Shown here piece after piece: positions 7,710 to 13,447 of a stretch of 21,158 nucleotides of DNA; within the stretch, counting starts at the first letter, position 1; every line of letters starts with the position of its first letter. A program made the position numbers and the translations under genes. The DNA comes from Candidatus Aminicenantes bacterium UBA4085 (GTDB taxonomy: Bacteria; Acidobacteriota; Aminicenantia; Aminicenantales; UBA4085), in NCBI GenBank assembly GCA_002383325.1, contig DFYJ01000055.1, positions 13,437 through 34,594 on the forward strand, in the 5' to 3' direction. The notes under the pieces are model-generated. The model was not told where the DNA came from. It ran no database searches and saw nothing but the letters and a program-made list of their open reading frames with translations.

Positions 7710-9077
7710 TTAGAGGGCCTTCTCGAAGGCGTCCTGGTTCAGGCCGACGGCTTTTTCCAGCTCGGCCAGGGCCACGGCGTAGTCGTAGAGGGCTTGGGTG
7801 TAGTTGGACCGGGCCTCGCTCAGGGCCACCTGGACCGAGCTGACGTCCAGGTTGGTGGCCAGGCCTTCGGTATAGTTGAGCTCGGCGATGCGGACGGCTT
7901 CCAGAGCCTGCTCGACGTTCTTCTCCTGGGACAGGAGCGACTCGCGGGCCTGCTGCAAGCCCAGCACCGCCGTCTGGACCTCGAGCTTGACCGTCTCGGC
8001 CAGGCCCTGCCGGCTGTATTCGATCTGCTTGAGGGCGGCCCTGGACTGGGCCAGCTTGGCGCTGTTGACGAAGCCGTTGAAGATGGGGAAGCTGAGGACC
8101 AGGTTGATCTGGTAGTAGTCTTCCCAGATGTCGCGCCCGAGCTTGAGCTTGTCGGCCCAGATGTTGTAGGCGCCGCCGACGGCCAGGGTCGGCAGGTACG
8201 CGGCCTTGGCCATCTTGACCATCTCCGAAGCCATGAGCTTCTGGTAGCGGAGCTGGTTGAGCTCGGGCCGCTGGGTCAGGGCTTTGGCGATGTTCTCGTC
8301 CGTGTTGACGTCCACGGCCTTCAGGCTGAGGTCGCCCTTGACCTCGATGGGCCTGGCCAGGTCCAGCCCGAGCAGGGTCTTGAGCCCGAGCTCGGAGGCG
8401 CGCAGGCCGTTGCGGGACCGGATCAGCTGGGGCTTGAGGTTGGCGGCCTGGACCTCGGACCGCAGCAGGTCGAACTTGGTGGCCATGCCCGCTTCGAAGA
8501 GGTTGCGGACGTTCTTGACGTGCTTCTCGGCCAGCTCGACCGCCTCGGCGGTCACGTCCACGAAGGCCCGGGCCAGGAGAACGCCGTAGAAGGCCCTCTT
8601 GACGTTGTAGACGGTCTCCTGCTGGGTGCGCCGGATGCCCTCCCGGGTCGAATCCAGGTTCAAGCCGGCCTGCTTGTAGCCCGAGACCAGACGCCCGCCC
8701 ATGAACAGGGGCAGGCTGAAGTTCAAGGTCATCTGATAGGCCCGGCTGAAGTCCATCTTGACCTTGGTCGGGGGCTCGCCGGGGATGAACGAGGGGAAGG
8801 TGATAGAGAAGACCTTCTTGTCCAGGATGTTGGTGCCCTGGGCGTTGACGGATGGGAAGAATCCGGAGACAGCCTCGCGGACGGACGCGGAGGCCGCGTC
8901 CTCCTTGGCCTTTTCGGCCATATAGAAAGGATTCTGCTGGAGGGCCAGGCGAATGCTGTCCTCCAGGGTCAGGGTCAGCGCTTCCTGCGAAGAGGTTTGG
9001 CCCGCGGCGGCCGGGGCGGCCAGGCCGGAGGCCAGAATGGCCCACAAGCCAAATAGAGCGGCGGCTCTTTTCATCAT
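7710..9077 (-). CDS. TolC-family outer-membrane efflux channel
   Basis: This is the outer-membrane channel component of the efflux system, 455 residues, typical for the OEP/TolC family. A Sec signal peptide occupies about residues 1-25 (MKRAAALFGLWAILASGLAA, then an Ala-rich cleavage site). The mature part shows two OEP repeats of long Ala/Leu/Gln-rich helices. Typical segments are LTLEDSIRLALQQNP near the N-terminus and a matching helical block late in the protein ending ALYDYAVALAELEKAVG. Beta-strand segments such as LNFSLPLFMGGRLVSGY and INLVLSFPIFNGF mark the two membrane-barrel contributions. The first ATG (9077) overlaps the tetR stop as ATGA; AAGGAG lies just before it, and the adjacent ATG at 9074 is equally possible. 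The stop overlaps an alternative start of the adaptor gene, so the whole operon is tightly coupled. Confidence 0.93.
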   Translation of the reverse strand: MMKRAAALFGLWAILASGLAAPAAAGQTSSQEALTLTLEDSIRLALQQNPFYMAEKAKEDAASASVREAVSGFFPSVNAQGTNILDKKVFSITFPSFIPGEPPTKVKMDFSRAYQMTLNFSLPLFMGGRLVSGYKQAGLNLDSTREGIRRTQQETVYNVKRAFYGVLLARAFVDVTAEAVELAEKHVKNVRNLFEAGMATKFDLLRSEVQAANLKPQLIRSRNGLRASELGLKTLLGLDLARPIEVKGDLSLKAVDVNTDENIAKALTQRPELNQLRYQKLMASEMVKMAKAAYLPTLAVGGAYNIWADKLKLGRDIWEDYYQINLVLSFPIFNGFVNSAKLAQSRAALKQIEYSRQGLAETVKLEVQTAVLGLQQARESLLSQEKNVEQALEAVRIAELNYTEGLATNLDVSSVQVALSEARSNYTQALYDYAVALAELEKAVGLNQDAFEKAL

Positions 9078-9787
9078 TCAACTCCTTGCCCGGCGGCCCG
9101 GGCTATGATTCCATGCCAGAGAAAGTCGAAAATGAGTGATACGTCATCGGACAGGCCGGGTTTGCCCTCCGACCAGAATCGCTGGCTGAAAACCCCCTGC
9201 AGGACCGCGCTGACGAAAAGCGCGGCCGCCGGAACATCAAGGGAGCGGAACTCCCCGCCGGCCACGCCTTCGGCCAGAAGCCTTTCCCAGCCCTGGGCGA
9301 TGGCCTGGCCGTGAGACCGAATATGGTCCGTGAAGGCCGCGTGGTGGAAAGAGCAGGCCGGGGCGGAATCGTCGGTCTGATCGGTCGCCTCGAACAGGAT
9401 GGGGACGATTTTGTGGAAACCGGGATCGGCCAGGAAGACCCTGGACAGGCCCTCCTTGTCTTCCATGTAGGAGAGAAGGCAGGCGAACGTGTCCTGGAGC
9501 CTCTCCCGCACGGAGCGGCCCGGAGTCGTCCGGATTTCTTCCAGCCGCCTCTCGAGATCGTCCAGATAATGGATCATGATGTCCAGCATCAGCTCGGACT
9601 TGCTCTTGAAATACCGGTAGAGGGTGGCCTTGGAGAATTGGGCCTCGGCCGCCACATCGTCCATGGAGGTGTCCGAAAAACCCTTGCGCAGGATGACAGA
9701 CTCGGCCGCGTGCAGGATAGCGTCCCGGTTCACCAGGCGCCGCTTGCGCTCGCGGTCGCTCCGCTGATCAGAATGGATGGATTCCAA
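9074..9787 (-). CDS. TetR/AcrR-family transcriptional regulator
   Basis: This is a one-component repressor, probably controlling its own efflux operon; 237 residues. The N-terminal TetR helix-turn-helix covers about residues 22-67 and shows the family pattern: ILHAAESVILRKGF, then SMDDVAAEAQFSKATLYRYF, then KSKSEL. The rest is the helical ligand-binding and dimerisation domain, which has no sequence hint of the ligand. The start is a TTG at 9787, with a weak purine-rich site upstream. No ATG occurs between the predicted transcription start and the helix-turn-helix, so a non-ATG start seems necessary. It is the first gene of the operon and overlaps tolC by four bases. Encoding the repressor first in the operon it controls fits simple autoregulation, induced when a pump substrate binds. 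Confidence 0.92.
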   Translation of the reverse strand: MESIHSDQRSDRERKRRLVNRDAILHAAESVILRKGFSDTSMDDVAAEAQFSKATLYRYFKSKSELMLDIMIHYLDDLERRLEEIRTTPGRSVRERLQDTFACLLSYMEDKEGLSRVFLADPGFHKIVPILFEATDQTDDSAPACSFHHAAFTDHIRSHGQAIAQGWERLLAEGVAGGEFRSLDVPAAALFVSAVLQGVFSQRFWSEGKPGLSDDVSLIFDFLWHGIIARAAGQGVE

Positions 9788-9827
9788 AGCTTCACTCTTT
9801 CGGGACTGAACTCTGCGGTTTGTTAAT

Positions 9828-9842
9828 AATACCGACCAGTAA
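9828..9842 (-). promoter_or_regulatory. Candidate TetR operator at the transcription start
   Basis: On the minus strand the sequence TTACTGGTCGGTATT lies at the expected start of transcription. It is an imperfect inverted repeat around ACTGG/TCGGT. Its place, just downstream of the -10 box of the promoter serving tetR and the efflux genes, is where a TetR protein would block initiation. This is inferred from position and partial symmetry. Confidence 0.4.
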
Positions 9843-9850
9843 ACTCGGAC

Positions 9851-9879
9851 AGGATACGCTCCCTGGACTGCCTTGTCAA
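9851..9879 (-). promoter_or_regulatory. Sigma70-type promoter of the tetR-efflux operon
   Basis: Read on the minus strand, a perfect -35 box TTGACA (9879-9874) is followed after exactly 17 bases by TATCCT (9856-9851), a 4/6 match to TATAAT. Transcription would begin near 9844, about 57 bases before the tetR TTG start. It is the best promoter match in the window. Confidence 0.65.
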
Positions 9880-9892
9880 GGGGATTGGAGGC

Positions 9893-9925
9893 GGGAAGAG
9901 GAGCGGCCGGGCCGCCCCTCTTCCC
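9893..9925. repeat. Long imperfect palindrome upstream of the efflux promoter
   Basis: Left arm GGGAAGAGG-A-GCGGC pairs with right arm GCCGC-C-CCTCTTCCC, giving 14 base pairs with one internal mismatch around a GC-rich centre. It sits about 14 bp upstream of the -35 box of the efflux promoter. Neither side has a run of T, so it is not a classic terminator; it could be a protein-binding site or a structural remnant. Confidence 0.6.
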
Positions 9926-10028
9926 CAGAGGAGACTCAACGCCTCAAAAGAGAGCAATTCCCGTGCCAAAAGGCGGCTCCCATTCCCCCCTGGCAAGTCC
10001 GCACAGGCCGGTTACCAGCGCTAACCCC

Positions 10029-10104
10029 CGTAAAGCGCCTTTACGCCGGAGGCATGATCTGCTTCGGCCCCGCTTCCGGAAGCGGGGAGAAAAGCGCGCT
10101 TTTC
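10029..10104. repeat. Cluster of three consecutive palindromes
   Basis: Three inverted repeats follow one another within 76 bp. CGTAAAG-CGC-CTTTACG (10029-10045) has a 7-bp stem. A perfect 20-bp palindrome with half-site CCCCGCTTCC lies at 10068-10087. A perfect 16-bp palindrome with half-site GAAAAGCG lies at 10089-10104, one base after the previous one. The symmetry is seen directly; the role is unknown. Bidirectional termination, a regulator-binding array or a REP-like remnant are all possible. Confidence 0.7.
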
Positions 10105-10164
10105 CCGAGCCGGATCGTTCAACAAGTGCGGGCTGCCGGGCTTTTCTAAGGCCCCGGGAGCGGC

Positions 10165-10170
10165 TAAAAT
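10165..10170 (+). promoter_or_regulatory. -10 box positioned for leaderless transcription
   Basis: TAAAAT ends exactly six bases before the ATG at 10177, which places the expected transcription start on the A of the ATG. No Shine-Dalgarno sequence is present between them. The -35 region (TTTTCT, 10142-10147, 17-bp spacing) is weak. Inferred from spacing. Confidence 0.45.
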
Positions 10171-10176
10171 AGAATC

Positions 10177-10866
10177 ATGAGAAGCGTGAGTGGACGGCGG
10201 ATCCTCAGGATCATCCCCTGCCTGGCCCTCTGCGCAGCGGCAGCCGCGAATCCGCATGGCCGTTCCCTGCCCGCCAAGTGGGATATTCAGATTATCGTCG
10301 AGGCGGAGGGCCGCTACAGCCTCGAAGGCGGCGACGAGCGCCACGAAGGCAGCTTCGCGCTGCGGTCCCACTGGCTGGGACTGATGGAAAGGGATGACGA
10401 GGACTTCCTCCTCCTGCACAAGGAATGCACTCTGGAGAAATGGGACGCCGAGGAGCGAGCCTTGCGCGGCGAGGCCTTGGAGGTGCTGAAGACGTCCGAC
10501 TTCGGCGCCCGCCCGGAGCTGCGCATCAACTATGTCATGGGCCACGGACAGGCCCTGCTGGTCGATTTCGCGGTCCAGGGATTCGTCGTTCCCCGGGCCC
10601 CGGCCGATGAGGTCTTCCCGCTTCTCCTGCCGGCCTCGGCCGGAAGCGGGATGGGGGCGCCGGGCCGGCCCTACGACCTCAACATCCGCAAGGGCTCGAA
10701 CCGGATCGAGCTGCCCCTTTCGGCCATCCTCAAGGGCCCCGAGGTCCGCAAGTACGCCTGGACCTGGAGCGACCGCGACTGGATGCCGGGCCCGGCCCGC
10801 AATCTCCTGGCGACTCAGTCGCACCAGGCCGTGGTCACGGTGTCCATCACGCCGCACGAAGAGTAG
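10177..10866 (+). CDS. Secreted protein of unknown function
   Basis: I do not recognise this 229-residue protein. The N-terminus (MRSVSGRRILRIIPCLALCAAAAANPHG) has a basic stretch, a hydrophobic core and Ala-rich cleavage region typical of a Sec signal peptide ending near residue 24. The mature part alternates short hydrophobic and polar segments, suggesting mostly beta structure, and is rich in acidic residues. It has no metal or catalytic motif I can name and no transmembrane segment after the signal. Apart from C15 in the signal region, a single cysteine (in KECTLEKW) is visible. The gene is monocistronic: divergent from tetR and convergent with xerD, 31 bp from the latter's stop. It probably starts as a leaderless mRNA. 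Codon use matches the neighbours, and the frame has a clear start and stop, so I regard it as a real gene. Confidence 0.8.
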   Translation: MRSVSGRRILRIIPCLALCAAAAANPHGRSLPAKWDIQIIVEAEGRYSLEGGDERHEGSFALRSHWLGLMERDDEDFLLLHKECTLEKWDAEERALRGEALEVLKTSDFGARPELRINYVMGHGQALLVDFAVQGFVVPRAPADEVFPLLLPASAGSGMGAPGRPYDLNIRKGSNRIELPLSAILKGPEVRKYAWTWSDRDWMPGPARNLLATQSHQAVVTVSITPHEE

Positions 10867-10897
10867 CTTTTTTTCAAGACGAGACAATAACCGGATA

Positions 10898-11806
10898 TCA
10901 CGCCCGCGGGTGGAACTTGTCGTACACTTTTCGGAGGCGCTCGCGGCTGACGTGGGTGTAGATCTGGGTGGTGGTGATCTGGCTGTGGCCGAGCATCATC
11001 TGGACCGAGCGCAGGTCCGCGCCTCTCTCGAGGAGGTGGGTGGCGAAGGAGTGCCGCAGGACGTGGGGATGGGCCTTGCCGGCCAGCCCGGCGGCCAGGG
11101 CGTATATCTTGAGGACTTTCCAGAAGCCCTGCCGGGTGAACGCCGTCCCGCGGCGGGTCAGGAAGAGCGTCTCGCTCGACCCCTTGGCCAGACGGGGCCG
11201 CGACTCGGACAGGTATCGCTCGACCGAGCTGATGGCCGACTTGCCCAGCGGCACGATCCGCTCCTTGTTCCCCTTGCCGCGGCAGAGCAGGAAGCTGTCC
11301 CGCAGGCGGGCGTCCTGGAGCCTCAATCCGACCAGCTCCGAGACGCGCAGGCCGGCCGCATACATGACCTCGAGCATGGCCTTGTCGCGGAGGCCCCGGG
11401 CATCGGACGGGTCGGGCTGGGCCAGGAGCGCCTCCACCTCCCGGACTTGAAGGAACTTGGGCAGGGACTGCCAAGCCTTGGGTGAGGTCAGGTTGAGGGC
11501 CGGGCTCCTCTCCAGACGCCCCTCCAGGACGGCCCAGCGGTAAAAAGCCTTGAGCGCCGAGATGAGCCTGGCCAGCGAGCGGGGCGAGAGCCCGGCCCGG
11601 CTCTCGTCATGGACCAGATGGACCAGGTCGGCTTCCGCGGCCCGGTCCCAGGACGTCTTGGTCTTTTCCAGGTGAGTGAAAAGCTTCCCCAGGTCGCGGG
11701 CATAGGCGCGCTGCGTGTTGACGGCCAGACCCCGCTCGACGCCGAGGAAAGACCGGAAGGCGGCCAGCAGCGCGGCGGGATCGTCGGGGCCGCGCAGCGC
11801 CGTCAT
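10898..11806 (-). CDS. xerD: Tyrosine recombinase, XerD/XerC type
   Basis: This is a site-specific tyrosine recombinase, 302 residues, the normal size for XerC/XerD, which resolve chromosome dimers at dif sites. The N-terminal SAM-like core-binding domain spans about residues 10-97 (FRSFLGVERGLAVNTQRAYARDL). The catalytic domain has all the active-site residues: R154 (GLRVSEL), K178 (GKGNKER), H248 and R251 (HPHVLRHSFATHLL), H274 (LGH) and the nucleophile Y283 (TTTQIYTHV). ITTTQIYTHV is closer to XerD than to XerC, but paralogue assignment by eye is tentative and a mobile-element integrase is possible. ATG at 11806 overlaps the stop of the upstream hydrolase gene as ATGA, so the pair is co-translated. 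Confidence 0.9.
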   Translation of the reverse strand: MTALRGPDDPAALLAAFRSFLGVERGLAVNTQRAYARDLGKLFTHLEKTKTSWDRAAEADLVHLVHDESRAGLSPRSLARLISALKAFYRWAVLEGRLERSPALNLTSPKAWQSLPKFLQVREVEALLAQPDPSDARGLRDKAMLEVMYAAGLRVSELVGLRLQDARLRDSFLLCRGKGNKERIVPLGKSAISSVERYLSESRPRLAKGSSETLFLTRRGTAFTRQGFWKVLKIYALAAGLAGKAHPHVLRHSFATHLLERGADLRSVQMMLGHSQITTTQIYTHVSRERLRKVYDKFHPRA

Positions 11807-12423
11807 GCCGGGTAGATGTTGGCCGGACGCTCCCGGCCGATGGTGGTCAGGGGTCCGTGCCCCGGCAGGACGACGATATCGTCGGGCAGGACCATAAGCT
11901 TGTCCCGGATGCTGGCCTCCAGCTTGCGCTGATCACCGCCGGGCAGGTCGGTCCGGCCGACGCCCTCGAAAAAGAGGGTGTCGCCGGAGAGGAGAAAGCC
12001 GTCGCCCAGAAGCCCGATGCTGCCCGGGGTATGGCCGGGAGTATGGAGGACAAGCAGCTTGCCGTTGCCGATGACGATCTCGTCGCCGTCGGCCAGGAGC
12101 CGGTCGGCCGGGGGGGAGTCCTGGGCCCCCAGGAAGAGGCTCAGCTCGAGGTTCTGCATCCTGCCCAGCAGGTCCTTGTCGGCGGCATGGATAAGCAGGG
12201 GTACGCCGTACTTGTCCATGATGTTGCGGTTGGCCCCGATATGGTCGATGTGGCCGTGGGTGTTGATGAGCAGGGTCGGGCGGAGCCCTTCTTCGGCGAT
12301 GACCGGATAGATCTTTTCGGCGTCCGCCCCCGGGTCGACCACGGCGCATTCCTTCGTCCCGGGGCAGTACACCAGATAGCAGTTGGTCTCCAGGCCGCCG
12401 ACGATGACCATCTTGTAGCGCAT
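11803..12423 (-). CDS. MBL-fold metallo-hydrolase, glyoxalase II-like
   Basis: This is a metallo-beta-lactamase-fold hydrolase of the hydroxyacylglutathione hydrolase-like group, 206 residues. Zinc ligands are complete: THGHIDH (H56, H58, D60, H61), H131 in TPGHTPGS, D148 in SGDTLF and H189 in PGHG. It starts directly with MRYKMVIVGGLETNCYLV, the usual N-terminal strand of this family, and lacks the C-terminal glutathione-binding helices of true GloB. The substrate is therefore probably a small thioester or other metabolite and is unknown. ATG at 12423 is chosen because AAGGAAGAG stands at the right distance upstream; an ATG at 12441 lies before that site. No signal peptide, so it is cytosolic. 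It is the first gene of a two-gene unit with xerD, overlapping by four bases. Confidence 0.9.
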   Translation of the reverse strand: MRYKMVIVGGLETNCYLVYCPGTKECAVVDPGADAEKIYPVIAEEGLRPTLLINTHGHIDHIGANRNIMDKYGVPLLIHAADKDLLGRMQNLELSLFLGAQDSPPADRLLADGDEIVIGNGKLLVLHTPGHTPGSIGLLGDGFLLSGDTLFFEGVGRTDLPGGDQRKLEASIRDKLMVLPDDIVVLPGHGPLTTIGRERPANIYPA

Positions 12424-12439
12424 GTCTCTTCCTTGGGCC

Positions 12440-12469
12440 ATTGTGGGCCAACCCCACCGGCCAAGTCAA
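12440..12469 (-). promoter_or_regulatory. Possible promoter of the hydrolase-xerD unit
   Basis: On the minus strand TTGACT (12469-12464) and CACAAT (12445-12440) are separated by 18 bases. The start would fall only about ten bases before the ATG, at the edge of the ribosome-binding site, which weakens the call. It lies immediately outside the palindromic element. Confidence 0.3.
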
Positions 12470-12476
12470 CCCAATT

Positions 12477-12580
12477 GGGGGACACCATACATAACTCCCG
12501 ATTCCTTTGTTGACGGTTTTGCGTCAACAAATGGATTCATCTGAATCCGGGGAATTCGGGAGTTATGTATGGTGTCCCCC
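12477..12580. mobile_element. REP/MITE-like palindromic element with three-way-junction fold
   Basis: A 104-bp element is bounded by an almost perfect inverted repeat starting GGGGGACACCATACATAACT. The arms at 12477-12501 and 12556-12580 pair without mismatch over 25 bp, then four more pairs follow after a one-base bulge. Inside lie two further perfect hairpins. TTTGTTGACG/CGTCAACAAA (12506-12531) has a 6-base loop, and GGATTC/GAATCC (12533-12548) has a 4-base loop. A single strand can therefore fold into one long stem carrying two hairpins. AATT occurs on both flanks (12473-12476 and 12582-12585). Ends of the GGGGACACCATAC type are, as I recall, associated with IS200/IS605-like Y1 (REP-associated) transposases. 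No transposase gene is present here, so it would be a non-autonomous element. Confidence 0.75.
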
Positions 12581-12597
12581 TAATTATTGATTATTGA

Positions 12598-12603
12598 TAT
12601 AAT
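12598..12603 (+). promoter_or_regulatory. Consensus -10 box next to the palindromic element
   Basis: A perfect TATAAT ends seven bases before a GTG codon at 12611, the spacing expected for a leaderless transcript. It stands in an AT-rich patch that includes ATTATTG twice in tandem (12583-12596), directly against the right end of the palindromic element. No good -35 box is visible. Confidence 0.5.
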
Positions 12604-12610
12604 CCTGGTC

Positions 12611-13447
12611 GTGGAAGAAGTTCCCTGGCAGCTGCAGATCGTCAAGCGCTCGCTCAAGAAGAAGGAGAAGCTCGACCTCATCGACAATCACCTCCGGGTC
12701 CGCCCCGGCGAGCGGATCCTCGACCTGGGCTGCGCCCAGGGCGTCCTGAGCTATTTCCTGCGGAAAAAGGGCGGCACCTGGGTCTCCACCGATCTCGACC
12801 TGACCAACCTGCGCTCCAGCCGGGTCCTGCTCAAGGACAATCTGGTCCAGATGGGCTCCCCCTCCCTCCCCTTCCATGACGGCGCCTTCGACCAGGCTGT
12901 CTGCCTGGACTACCTGGAGCACGTGGACGAGGACGCCGCGACCTTGGCCGAGATTCGCCGTGTTCTCAAGCCCGGCGGCCGCTTCCTCTTGATCACACCC
13001 CACGACGGCGGCTTCTTCCTTCTGCAGAAGATCCGCCCCGCCGTCGGCCTGAAGCTGGAGTTCTACGGCCACAAGCGCGAGGGCTACAGCCTGCCGGGCC
13101 TGCGCCGCCTGTTCGCCGCCGCCGGTCTGCGCCTCACCGGCCGCGCCACTTACTCCCGCTTCTTCACCGAGCTGCTCGAGCTCATTCTCAACGCCCTCTA
13201 CGTGAATTTCCTGTCGACCAAGCCCCAGGCCAAGCTTCGGGACGGCCACATCCGCCCCTCGACCGGCGACGAGTTCGCCGCCCAAAAAAAAGCCTTCGGC
13301 ATCTACAAGGTCATCTACCCCTTCCTCTGGCTGGCCTCGCGCCTCGACACCCTGCTCTTCTTCCAGCGCGGCTACGCCATCATGGTCTGGGGAGATGCCG
13401 ATCCGGGCATCAAGGAGGCCTCTCATGGCCATCACTCTGGACGGTAG
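12611..13447 (+). CDS. Class I SAM-dependent methyltransferase
   Basis: This is a Rossmann-fold methyltransferase, 278 residues from the GTG at 12611. SAM-binding motif I is ERILDLGCAQGVLSYFL (about residues 35-51). The acidic residue after strand 2 appears in STDLDL, motif II is FDQAVCLDYLEHVDE, and motif III is RRVLKPGGRFLLITPH, the Methyltransf_11 pattern. The C-terminal third carries hydrophobic segments (TELLELILNALYVNFL and IYPFLWLASRLDTLLFF), suggesting membrane contact or a lipid-like or hydrophobic acceptor. The acceptor is not identifiable. GTG at 12611 is chosen because a TATAAT lies seven bases upstream; TTG at 12587 would begin upstream of that -10 box. The 3' end overlaps the lyase gene by 23 bp, so the two are likely one operon and may act on related compounds. 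Confidence 0.85.
   Translation: MEEVPWQLQIVKRSLKKKEKLDLIDNHLRVRPGERILDLGCAQGVLSYFLRKKGGTWVSTDLDLTNLRSSRVLLKDNLVQMGSPSLPFHDGAFDQAVCLDYLEHVDEDAATLAEIRRVLKPGGRFLLITPHDGGFFLLQKIRPAVGLKLEFYGHKREGYSLPGLRRLFAAAGLRLTGRATYSRFFTELLELILNALYVNFLSTKPQAKLRDGHIRPSTGDEFAAQKKAFGIYKVIYPFLWLASRLDTLLFFQRGYAIMVWGDADPGIKEASHGHHSGR

Larger units (their letters stand above)
9880..10164. other. Palindrome-rich intergenic region
   Basis: This stretch between the divergent tetR and the secreted-protein gene holds no convincing coding sequence. Open frames here lack a start with ribosome-binding site and resemble nothing known. It contains the palindrome at 9893-9925 and three further inverted repeats at 10029-10045, 10068-10087 and 10089-10104, listed separately. 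No riboswitch or RNA gene was recognised. Confidence 0.55.

Noticed and set aside
7605..9056. A 483-codon plus-strand open frame opposite the tolC-like gene
   Set aside because: Low-complexity Leu/Gly/Asp/Gln composition and no family resemblance; it is the shadow of the channel gene.
6580..9081. A single open frame that would fuse the adaptor to an 460-residue N-terminal extension
   Set aside because: The extension is an Arg/Pro/Gly-rich out-of-frame reading of the tolC-like gene; the true adaptor begins at its lipoprotein signal at 7683 (or 7710).
10866..10875. T-run after the secreted-protein stop as an intrinsic terminator
   Set aside because: No GC-rich hairpin immediately precedes the T-run.
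10898..11806. The tyrosine recombinase as the integrase of a genomic island
   Set aside because: No attachment-site repeats, tRNA gene or phage/plasmid genes lie nearby; length and motifs fit a chromosomal XerD better.
12477..12580. Palindromic element read as a single CRISPR repeat or a tRNA-like cloverleaf
   Set aside because: There is no repeat-spacer array, the stem is far longer than a tRNA acceptor stem, and no anticodon or T-loop consensus is present.
13395..13424. Upstream in-frame ATG for the lyase at 13395
   Set aside because: The strong AAGGAGG at 13412-13418 lies downstream of it and serves the ATG at 13425, where family homology begins.
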